DNA of 8,684 nt from Opitutia bacterium. GTDB lineage: Bacteria > Verrucomicrobiota > Verrucomicrobiia > Opitutales > Seribacteraceae. Position 1 is the first letter of the stretch; each line of letters begins with the position of its first letter. Where the stretch lies: assembly GCA_002692605.1 (NCBI GenBank), contig NZLE01000020.1, forward strand, positions 18,213 to 26,896, read 5' to 3'. Of this stretch, positions 1-6,015 are shown piece after piece. A model generated the notes under the pieces. That model worked only from the letters and a program-made list of their open reading frames with translations. It had not been told where the DNA came from and searched no databases. Made by a program: the position numbers and the translations under genes.

Positions 1-723
1 GGTACCTGTCTCCTGATAGAACTTTTCGTAAATGCTGCCTATGCACACACGATCTTCAAACTCCATCCTGAAACTGGCCAGAAACCTTTGCAGCAGTTGA
101 ATTCGGCCAGGTTTTTCTCTTTCGTACAATTCATGAGCGACCCGGGAGGGTTCGGCACCCGCTTCACACAATTTTCGGCACACCTCGAAGACGGATGCAT
201 TGGTTCCGGAGTAACAAAACTGGCCCGTATCCGTGCAAATCCCAAGATACAAAGCTTCTGCTGTCGTCTTATCGCAGACATAGCCGGAGTCGAAAAAGAA
301 TTTGGCAAGAATTTCGCCCGTTGCCGAAGCCTCCGGCAAAACGAAGTTGTGACTTCCGAAGTGAGTGTTCGAGACATGATGGTCGACGTTGATGAAAACT
401 TCCGGAAACTTTTCCTGCAAAGACTCTCCCACACGGGAAAAATCAGCGCAATCCACTGTGATCACCAAAGATTCGGAAGCTTCGATCTCACTTTGGCCGT
501 AGAAGGGCGTATCCCCCACGAAGCGTTTCAAGGTTCTGGGAATCGGATCCGCATTGACCGCACGGGCGTCGATGCCCCTGCTTCGAAGGATTCGGGTCAA
601 ACCAACCTGCGAACCAATGCAGTCTCCATCCGGTCTGCGGTGCCCCAAAACAACAACGCTTTGCCCTGACAAACGGTCGAGGATGCGAGAAAAGGATTCG
701 GATTGCGAAAGAAAGACGGACAT
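1..723 (-). CDS. nrnA: DHH-family phosphoesterase, NrnA-like (nanoRNase / pAp phosphatase), 3' end outside window
   Basis: Partial gene: 241 codons are visible and the frame is still open at base 1. Seen: H28-x3-D32-x-D34 in HRRPDGDCIGS, then D91 and D94 in TVDCAD, the DHH triad at 114-116 (NVDHHVSNTHFG), and TDTG at 164-167. These are the metal-binding motifs of the DHH phosphoesterase domain in the expected order. Known family members of this type (B. subtilis NrnA, a little over 300 residues) degrade 2-5 nt RNA oligomers and dephosphorylate 3'-phosphoadenosine 5'-phosphate in the cytoplasm. Their C-terminal DHHA1 domain with a GGGH motif would lie beyond the left edge, so the exact activity cannot be confirmed. 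The ATG at 723 places the first motif at residue 28, as usual, but no clear Shine-Dalgarno precedes it. The gene starts 68 bp after the MFS-acyltransferase gene on the same strand, so co-transcription is plausible. A TATGAT hexamer at 752-747 (minus strand) could be a -10 box, but I see no matching -35. Other DHH phosphoesterases remain possible. Confidence 0.88.
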   Translation of the reverse strand, partial: MSVFLSQSESFSRILDRLSGQSVVVLGHRRPDGDCIGSQVGLTRILRSRGIDARAVNADPIPRTLKRFVGDTPFYGQSEIEASESLVITVDCADFSRVGESLQEKFPEVFINVDHHVSNTHFGSHNFVLPEASATGEILAKFFFDSGYVCDKTTAEALYLGICTDTGQFCYSGTNASVFEVCRKLCEAGAEPSRVAHELYEREKPGRIQLLQRFLASFRMEFEDRVCIGSIYEKFYQETGT

Positions 724-791
724 GGACAAAGAGTTACGGAGAATCGATCATACTAGCGCAAAGGGGCTAAAAGGGAAGCTCGGAACATTCT

Positions 792-824
792 CTACCTTGA
801 AATCAAAAAACCATCCTCATCCAT
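792..824 (-). repeat. C-terminal copy of a short duplicated coding motif (MDEDGFLISR-stop)
   Basis: The last ten codons plus stop of the MFS-acyltransferase gene read ATGGATGAG, GAT, then GG-T-TTTTTGAT. The same string occurs without the extra GAT codon about 270 bp upstream in the same frame (1094-1068, minus strand). The peptides are MDEDGFLIS and MDEGFLIGK. Both resemble the D-E-x-GF motif of AMP-forming enzymes, which normally occurs once. The similarity is direct in the DNA, but too short to exclude chance. Confidence 0.45.
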
Positions 825-3287
825 GCCTTGCACCCCGTCCACCACTTCTTCTTCAAGCCCATTGACAAAAAAAGCGCCGGATGCCTCACGGCATGAAAAA
901 CCCACCATCATCCGCCCCAAGGACAAATTCTTCGAGCCGACTTGCTCTCCATCAAGAGAAGATCCCTGGTGGGACGCGGAAGGTCCGTTTATCGAAATCA
1001 AACCATTGCGATCGGCGGCCAATCCCCGCACTTCGGCAAACGAATCATCGTTCAGGCAACTTTCGCATTTACCGATCAAAAATCCCTCATCCATGACTCG
1101 AAAGACACGTTCGCCTAGGAAGGGAATCCACGGCAACCACTGCTCAAACCATGGTCCAACTCCGGAACGTATCCATAAGAGTGGGTAGTCCCACAGATGC
1201 ATCTCTCTCAGTCTCATCCAGTTTGCATAAACACGGGAACTGCAACGGTCATCATCTCCATCAAGAAACCGAGCCAAGGCATCGCCCCAAGGAACCAATT
1301 CCATCGGCAACCCCCCCCTCTCCGTACGGATCTGATCAATGAATTCGCCTCGAGTCATCCGATCACCATCCTCGGATTGGAAAAGAACACCATCCCGGTT
1401 TCGCAAAATGGTCTTTTCAAGTTCATTCTTCGCTTCCTTACCCACTTTGATACGATCGCAGAAGGATAGCCTACCCAAATTCATAACTTCATGCCCAAGC
1501 CGTAAGACATTCGCTTCTTCGGCTTGAATTGGAGAACCGACCCGAACGGTGACTCGATACGGAAAGGAAATGGGCATCTTCCAAAAAAACTTACCGCCTC
1601 TCATGCTGAATACGGAACCCCATACGCCATCCAGATGAACTGGTATCACTGGAACCCTTGCCCGTTTCGCCAGCACTACGGATCCCCTCATAAAAGGCAA
1701 AAGCACACCCAGTCTGGAAATTCCTCCCTCCGCGAACACGCAAAGAGGAACTCCTTCCTTCAATCGCTTGACCGAAAGCCTTAGGCTATCCAAGGATTTC
1801 TCCGATGAAACCGTCAGGGTTTTGGTCAAACGAAAGACCCAATTCATAAAAGGCGAATCCGCCAATCCGTCATAGGCAAGATATCGAACCTTTCGGGGAA
1901 AGGCAGCCCCTATGAAAACCGGATCCGCATAGGACAAATGATTGCTTACGATCAAACAACCTCCTTGGGGAAACTTTTCCATCCCGACAATTTTAATTCT
2001 GTAAAAGATTTTCAGAATCATATGAAACCAAGCCCGGCAAAAATCCTCGAACAAGTGCCTCACCGTCATCAGACCGATCACTAAAGCGGGTGCCATGATG
2101 ACTAACAGTTCCTCCTTTGAACTGAGCTTCAATACGTTGGAAAGATAAGCGTGAAATAAAATAAAGCCAATTCCGCAAAGTTGGGTGAGCAGATTCGAAG
2201 CGGCGAGAATTTTACCCCGTTCCTCCTCTCTGGCTTGATCCTGAAGATATCCGTTTAACGGAACGAAGAACAAAGCTCCGAAAAAACCCAAGGACAGACA
2301 ACAGCAATCGAAGGTCAATGCCATGGGTTCGGCAAGATACAGTCCGAGATAAATGATGGGGATCGCCAAAGCGCCTATTGGAGTAAGCCCGATTTCAATC
2401 CTACCGCGGTTAAGATAAGCGACGAACAAACTCCCCAACATGATTCCAATTCCGACCAGCAAAAACCAATACCCATACAAAGAGCCCATACCGACCTTAC
2501 CAGCCACGACTTCCCCGGAAAGCTTCACCAGAACAAGGTAGAAAAAGCTTCCAACACCCCAAAACCAAGCATCCCCAAAGGCGGCATACCTCAATCCCCT
2601 ATGTTTGAAGAGATAAAAAAGGTCATGAAAATGCCTTACCAAGAGACTTGCTCGAAAAGGTTTCGCTCGAATGACTTGGGTTTCCGGAATAGGCCAAGCG
2701 ATGACCCAAGAAATCAGAGCGAACACAGTGACCGATCCACAAATAATTAGAGCCGCCGCCCAACCCCCTCGTTCCGCAACCAAGTGATCGAATGCAACCG
2801 CGCCTACGAATGCTCCACCAAGGATCCCAACCATGGCCAACATTTCCATGTAACCCACCGCTTTGCCCAATCTGCTTGTTCCCACCAACTCCTTGAGAAT
2901 ACCCTTTTTGGCAGGCGACAGGAAAGCGGACTGAATCGAAAGTAGAAAGAACCCGACCAAGGAAAACTCCAAGCTCCGGACATACAAAGCGCAAGCGAGG
3001 AAACCAAGACCTAAAAGTTGTCCCAAAAGTGCAAAGACAATGACCTTTTTCTTGGAAAACCGATCGGCGAGCCATCCGGCAAAAGGAGCGAATACGACAA
3101 AAGGCAAAATCAAAAGAATCGAAACCTGTTGATTCACGGTATCCATGCTTGCTTTTCCAAATTGAACGGCGGCCATTACCGGCAACATGGCTTTCATTAC
3201 ATTGTCGTTAAAAGCTCCAATGGTCTGAGAAATCATCAGTGGCCAAACGACCTTAAATGATCTGTCTTCCGTATCTGCCTTCACCAA
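792..3287 (-). CDS. MFS (LplT-like) - PlsC acyltransferase fusion, Aas family, with reduced C-terminal domain
   Basis: An 831-residue inner-membrane protein. Residues about 12-410 form an MFS transporter: GAFNDN at 24-29 is typical of LplT-type lysophospholipid flippases, MFS motif A (GWLADRFSKKK) is at 71-81, and many hydrophobic segments follow. Residues about 430-590 are a PlsC-type acyltransferase: the H-x4-D motif is H450/D455 (NHLSYAD), the phosphate-binding motif is EGGISR at 520-525, and IPVHLDGVWGS at 548-558 is a strong Aas-family signature. Known role of the family: lysophospholipids are flipped inward and re-acylated from acyl-ACP. Full Aas-type fusions of over 1000 residues carry an AMP-forming acyl-ACP synthetase after PlsC. 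Here only about 240 residues follow, with faint resemblance to the two ends of that domain (TRGEFIDQI near 645; GLISINGPS near 762; MDEDGFLIS at 822-830) and no recognisable ATP-binding core. Acyl donors would then have to come from elsewhere (inference). The start is TTG at 3287, chosen because GGAAGGA lies 8 nt upstream; GTG at 3284 is the alternative. It is divergent from the sulfatase gene. Confidence 0.9.
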   Translation of the reverse strand: MVKADTEDRSFKVVWPLMISQTIGAFNDNVMKAMLPVMAAVQFGKASMDTVNQQVSILLILPFVVFAPFAGWLADRFSKKKVIVFALLGQLLGLGFLACALYVRSLEFSLVGFFLLSIQSAFLSPAKKGILKELVGTSRLGKAVGYMEMLAMVGILGGAFVGAVAFDHLVAERGGWAAALIICGSVTVFALISWVIAWPIPETQVIRAKPFRASLLVRHFHDLFYLFKHRGLRYAAFGDAWFWGVGSFFYLVLVKLSGEVVAGKVGMGSLYGYWFLLVGIGIMLGSLFVAYLNRGRIEIGLTPIGALAIPIIYLGLYLAEPMALTFDCCCLSLGFFGALFFVPLNGYLQDQAREEERGKILAASNLLTQLCGIGFILFHAYLSNVLKLSSKEELLVIMAPALVIGLMTVRHLFEDFCRAWFHMILKIFYRIKIVGMEKFPQGGCLIVSNHLSYADPVFIGAAFPRKVRYLAYDGLADSPFMNWVFRLTKTLTVSSEKSLDSLRLSVKRLKEGVPLCVFAEGGISRLGVLLPFMRGSVVLAKRARVPVIPVHLDGVWGSVFSMRGGKFFWKMPISFPYRVTVRVGSPIQAEEANVLRLGHEVMNLGRLSFCDRIKVGKEAKNELEKTILRNRDGVLFQSEDGDRMTRGEFIDQIRTERGGLPMELVPWGDALARFLDGDDDRCSSRVYANWMRLREMHLWDYPLLWIRSGVGPWFEQWLPWIPFLGERVFRVMDEGFLIGKCESCLNDDSFAEVRGLAADRNGLISINGPSASHQGSSLDGEQVGSKNLSLGRMMVGFSCREASGAFFVNGLEEEVVDGVQGMDEDGFLISR
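1068..1094 (-). repeat. Internal copy of the duplicated motif (MDEGFLIGK)
   Basis: Codons 732-740 of the MFS-acyltransferase gene. The first nine bases (ATGGATGAG) are identical to the C-terminal copy at 824-792, and after one missing codon the GG-x-TTTTTGAT block matches again. This suggests a small duplication inside a domain that may be losing constraint. Confidence 0.45.
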
Positions 3288-3374
3288 CTGGAAAGTCCTT
3301 CCCGCATAATCAAACCCATTTCATTCGCAATTTTCCAATTGCCAAGGGAAATCGATTTATGCTGAAGATGTCGA
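3288..3374. promoter_or_regulatory. Divergent intergenic region between MFS-acyltransferase and sulfatase genes
   Basis: These 87 bp separate two divergently transcribed genes, so they must hold promoters for both. I see no good -35/-10 pair for either. The best fragments are TTGCCA at 3339-3344 (plus strand) and a GATTAT hexamer on the minus strand just upstream of the TTG start's ribosome binding site. A 10-bp perfect palindrome, AAATCGATTT, lies at 3349-3358, close to the sulfatase start. It could be an operator half, but is short enough to be chance. Confidence 0.4.
3296..3302 (-). promoter_or_regulatory. Shine-Dalgarno deciding the TTG start of the MFS-acyltransferase gene
   Basis: GGAAGGA on the minus strand ends 8 nt before TTG 3287 and 11 nt before GTG 3284. 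This spacing favours the TTG start. It is the clearest ribosome binding site in the window, as most other starts here lack one. Confidence 0.6.
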
Positions 3375-4898
3375 ATGCTTAAAAATAGATACACCCTTTA
3401 CCTAATCTTGGCTTCCCTTGGCTTTGCCCTCCATGGAAAACCATTGAACGTGCTTTTCATCTTTACCGATGATCATGCTTATCAAGCCATTTCCGCTTAT
3501 GGTTCCAACCGTAATAAAACCCCGAACATCGATCGTATTGCCAAGGATGGCATGCTTTTCGATCGCGCTTTCGTCACCAATTCCATTTGCGCTCCAAGCC
3601 GAGCCGTGATTCTGACCGGAAAACACAGTCACCTGAATGGACAACTCACCAATGGTCAAAGATTTGACGGCGAGCAACAAACCTTCCCCAAACTGTTGCA
3701 GCAACGGGGCTATCAGACCGCGATGATCGGGAAGTGGCACCTGAAAAGCGATCCCACGGGTTTTGACTTCTGGCAGGTACTCCAGGGACAAGGCCCTTAT
3801 TACAACCCGCCAATGAACACCGCCGATGGCGTTAAGAAAATTACCGGATACACCACCGACGTAATTACTGACGTCACTCTCGATTGGTTGAAGAATGACC
3901 GAGACGAGGAGAAGCCCTTCTTCGTGATGAGTCAGCACAAGGCCCCTCACCGCAATTGGCAACCGGGGCCCAAGTTTCTTAGTAAATATGATGATGTCGA
4001 AATTCCCGAGCCGGAAACCTTAAGGGATGACTACAAAAATCGCTTGGAACCGGCCTCGACTCAGGCTATGACGATCGATCGGCACCTTTCCGTCACTGAT
4101 TTAAAACTGAGGGCACCCGGCAACCTGACTCCCGAGCAGAAGGCCAAATGGGACGCTGCCTACGGCCCGAAGAACGAGGCTTTTGAAAAAGCTAACCTTG
4201 AAGGAGATGCCTTATTCAAATGGAAATACCAAAGGTACGTTAAAGATTATCTACGCTGCATCGATTCCGTGGATGAAAATATCGGCCGCTTGCTCGACTA
4301 CCTCGATGAAAGTGGCCTCGCTGACAATACCGTTGTCATTTACTCTTCCGATCAAGGTTGGTATCTTGGAGAGCATGGGTGGTATGACAAGCGATGGATG
4401 TACGAGGAGTCTTTTCGCACTCCTCTGATCGTTCGCTGGCCGGGAGTGACCCAACCAGGTTCGAAAAATACTCAACTTGTGCAAAATCTTGATTATGCTC
4501 AGACCTTCCTCGATATTTGCGGAGTCAAATCGCCCAAGGATATGCAGGGTGCCTCGATTGTTCCCCTGCTCCATGGCAAAACACCAAAAGACTGGCGCAA
4601 GTCTCTCTACTATCAATATTATGAGTTCCCCGGAGCCCATTCGGTCCGTCGGCATTACGGTGTCAGAACCAACCGATACAAACTCATTCACTTCTATATG
4701 CTCGATGCATGGGAACTGTATGATCTGGAAAAGGATCCCAACGAATTATCTTCGCTTTATGGGAAGCCCGGCTATGAAGGGTTAACTGCAAAACTGAAGA
4801 CCGAACTTACACGGCTTCGTGAGCAATATAAGGTGCCTGAAGATACGCGACCGCTCAAAAAAGCACCTAGAACGCCCCAAAAAAAGAAGAAAGTATAA
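3375..4898 (+). CDS. Secreted FGly-dependent sulfatase, N-acetylglucosamine-6-sulfatase-like (S1_11-like)
   Basis: A 507-residue type I sulfatase of the alkaline-phosphatase superfamily. Residues 1 to about 21 are a signal peptide (basic MLKNR, then a hydrophobic stretch ending near ALHG), so it is exported. The metal pair D32/D33 lies in FIFTDDHAYQ. The sulfatase signature CAPSR is at 72-76, where C72 would be converted to formylglycine by a sulfatase-maturating enzyme; none is encoded in this window. Further active-site stretches are GKWHL at 119-123 (K120, H122), QHKAPH at 187-192, and SDQGWYLGEHG at 325-335 (D326, Q327, H334). The DDHAYQAISAYG and KAPHRNW stretches recall SulfAtlas S1_11 enzymes that remove 6-O-sulfate from GlcNAc in host or algal glycans. 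The precise substrate is an inference. The tail is lysine-rich (KKAP...KKKKV). The gene stands alone, without glycosidases or a TonB transporter beside it, and its stop is one base from that of the convergent dehydratase gene. The ATG at 3375 is chosen because it begins the signal peptide; the Shine-Dalgarno is weak. Confidence 0.93.
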   Translation: MLKNRYTLYLILASLGFALHGKPLNVLFIFTDDHAYQAISAYGSNRNKTPNIDRIAKDGMLFDRAFVTNSICAPSRAVILTGKHSHLNGQLTNGQRFDGEQQTFPKLLQQRGYQTAMIGKWHLKSDPTGFDFWQVLQGQGPYYNPPMNTADGVKKITGYTTDVITDVTLDWLKNDRDEEKPFFVMSQHKAPHRNWQPGPKFLSKYDDVEIPEPETLRDDYKNRLEPASTQAMTIDRHLSVTDLKLRAPGNLTPEQKAKWDAAYGPKNEAFEKANLEGDALFKWKYQRYVKDYLRCIDSVDENIGRLLDYLDESGLADNTVVIYSSDQGWYLGEHGWYDKRWMYEESFRTPLIVRWPGVTQPGSKNTQLVQNLDYAQTFLDICGVKSPKDMQGASIVPLLHGKTPKDWRKSLYYQYYEFPGAHSVRRHYGVRTNRYKLIHFYMLDAWELYDLEKDPNELSSLYGKPGYEGLTAKLKTELTRLREQYKVPEDTRPLKKAPRTPQKKKKV

Positions 4899-4899
4899 G

Positions 4900-5184
4900 C
4901 TAAAGAGCCTTTTCGATCGCCTCAGCGAGAGAAAAGTCCTTTTCGGTCACTTTTCCGCCGGCGTCATGGGTATTGAGAGAAATCTCTACGCGATTGAAAC
5001 AGTTGAAGAGTTCGGGATGATGGTCCGCTTGTTCGGCTTCGTAGGAAATCCTGAGGATAAAGCCCATCGCCTCCCGGAAATTGTCGAATCGAAACTCTTT
5101 GCGAATTCGATCATTTTCAAAACTCCATCCACTGAGGGTTTTCAATTTTTCATCGATTTCTTCGATACTTAATGCATTTGACAT
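4900..5184 (-). CDS. phhB: Pterin-4a-carbinolamine dehydratase (PCD/DCoH family)
   Basis: A complete 94-residue cytoplasmic protein of the usual family length. Seen: the DHHP motif with H55 and H56, followed by NCFNRVEISLNTHDAGG with H73, then TEKDFSLAEAIE. These are the three histidines and C-terminal helix typical of 4a-hydroxytetrahydrobiopterin dehydratases. The enzyme dehydrates the 4a-carbinolamine made by aromatic amino acid hydroxylases so the pterin cofactor can be recycled. No phenylalanine hydroxylase gene is present here, so this may be an orphan copy with a general pterin role (inference). ATG 5184 is preferred, with AGGA (5192-5189) 4 nt upstream. A GTG at 5196 would add four residues but has no ribosome binding site. 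The gene is divergent from uppS and shares its upstream region, where a perfect TTGACA lies on this strand at 5221-5216. The 3' end abuts the sulfatase stop, leaving no room for a dedicated terminator. Confidence 0.93.
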   Translation of the reverse strand: MSNALSIEEIDEKLKTLSGWSFENDRIRKEFRFDNFREAMGFILRISYEAEQADHHPELFNCFNRVEISLNTHDAGGKVTEKDFSLAEAIEKAL

Positions 5185-5221
5185 AGAATCCTGCACTAAA
5201 GAATGCTTTACGCGTTGTCAA
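5178..5221. promoter_or_regulatory. Face-to-face TTGACA elements: candidate overlapping divergent promoters for phhB and uppS
   Basis: TTGACA occurs at 5178-5183 on the plus strand and again at 5221-5216 on the minus strand, pointing toward each other across 32 bp. Each matches the sigma-70 -35 consensus perfectly. The -10 partners are poor: at 15-bp spacing, AAGAAT (5199-5204) for uppS and TTTAGT (5200-5195) for phhB each match four of six bases. Between the hexamers lies a dyad, TAAAG-AATG-CTTTA (5197-5210), which could be an operator. If the plus-strand promoter is real, transcription would start near 5211, downstream of the upstream-most uppS start codon at 5203. Confidence 0.4.
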
Positions 5222-5241
5222 TTCGCCCCGAACCCTTTTCG

Positions 5242-6015
5242 ATGGCATCCGATTCAATGCAAGTATTTACGCCTGAAGAGCAAAAACAATTGCCCAAACA
5301 CATTGCCATTATCATGGACGGAAATGGTCGGTGGGCCAAATCCCTTGGGAAACCAAGGCTATTCGGGCACCGAAATGGAGTCAAAAACGTTCGCGATATA
5401 GTGAATGCCGCCAGAGCAATCGGTATACCCTACGTCACCCTCTATGCCTTCAGCCAAGAAAACCAAAACCGTCCATCCGAGGAAAAGTCCGGCCTCATGA
5501 AACTTCTGCAGGAATTCATTAAAATCGAATTGAATGGGATGCAACGAGACGGTATCCGCCTGCGGGCGATCGGGGATTTGCGTGGTCTTCCCGACTACGC
5601 TCGTAAAGCAGTGGAAGACGCCATCGAAAAAACCAAGACGAATCAATCATGGAATCTTACCCTCGCACTCAATTACAGTAGCAGACAGGAAGTCCTTCAA
5701 GCTGTTTCTTCCTACTGTGAAAGCCAGGATGAAAGGAATGGCGAACTGACTTGGGCAGGGTTTGCCGAACACCTTGAAACCAAGGATTTGCCTGATCCTG
5801 ACCTGATTATCCGAACCTCCGGAGAGTTCCGTCTCAGCAACTTTCTACTCCTTCAGGCAGCTTATGCGGAAATCTTCGTTTCCCCCCTTCATTGGCCAGA
5901 ATTCGATCGAAAGGCATTCGAAGATGCCTTGCGCGAATACATCAGACGTGAAAGAAGGTTCGGTAAAACAAGTGAGCAACTGACAACCCAGAATTCCCTT
6001 CCTCATTCCTCATGA
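5242..6015 (+). CDS. uppS: Isoprenyl transferase, undecaprenyl-diphosphate synthase (cis-prenyltransferase)
   Basis: Encodes a soluble homodimeric enzyme that adds isopentenyl diphosphate units to farnesyl diphosphate in cis, giving the C55 carrier lipid for peptidoglycan and surface glycans. Numbered from the ATG at 5242 (257 residues), the catalytic aspartate is D26 in IIMDGNGRW, the substrate-binding YAFSQEN stretch is near 68-74, and the signature IIRTSGEFRLSNFLL lies at 189-203, followed by YAEIF. All are diagnostic of UppS. The frame is open from ATG 5203, giving 270 residues. Further ATGs at 5242 and 5257 give 257 and 252 residues, closer to the 253 of E. coli. None has a Shine-Dalgarno. 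I chose 5242 because the candidate promoter at 5178-5204 would exclude 5203 and because the 5203 start leaves only 18 bp to divergent phhB. It is the first gene of the operon, and its TGA overlaps the cdsA ATG (ATGA). Confidence 0.95.
   Translation: MASDSMQVFTPEEQKQLPKHIAIIMDGNGRWAKSLGKPRLFGHRNGVKNVRDIVNAARAIGIPYVTLYAFSQENQNRPSEEKSGLMKLLQEFIKIELNGMQRDGIRLRAIGDLRGLPDYARKAVEDAIEKTKTNQSWNLTLALNYSSRQEVLQAVSSYCESQDERNGELTWAGFAEHLETKDLPDPDLIIRTSGEFRLSNFLLLQAAYAEIFVSPLHWPEFDRKAFEDALREYIRRERRFGKTSEQLTTQNSLPHSS

Noticed and set aside
88..669. A 193-codon open frame on the plus strand
   Set aside because: It lies antisense to the DHH phosphoesterase gene, whose motifs are unmistakable, and its own translation has no recognisable domain. 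It is a shadow frame.
823..1188. A 121-codon open frame on the plus strand opposite the acyltransferase C-terminus
   Set aside because: Low-complexity translation without family resemblance. The minus-strand frame is continuous through this region and ends at a sensible stop, so this is antisense noise.
3349..3358. Palindrome AAATCGATTT upstream of the sulfatase gene
   Set aside because: A 10-bp palindrome is expected by chance at a noticeable rate in an 87-bp region, and nothing else supports an operator.
4879..4893. A-rich run at the sulfatase 3' end, suggestive of slippage
   Set aside because: The run simply encodes the lysine tail, and the frame closes with a stop directly after it. There is no sign of an alternative downstream frame.
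4931..4944. GAAAAG-TC-CTTTTC hairpin near the phhB 3' end
   Set aside because: The loop is two bases and the stem is AT-rich and inside the coding sequence, with no T-run after it on either strand. Not a credible terminator.
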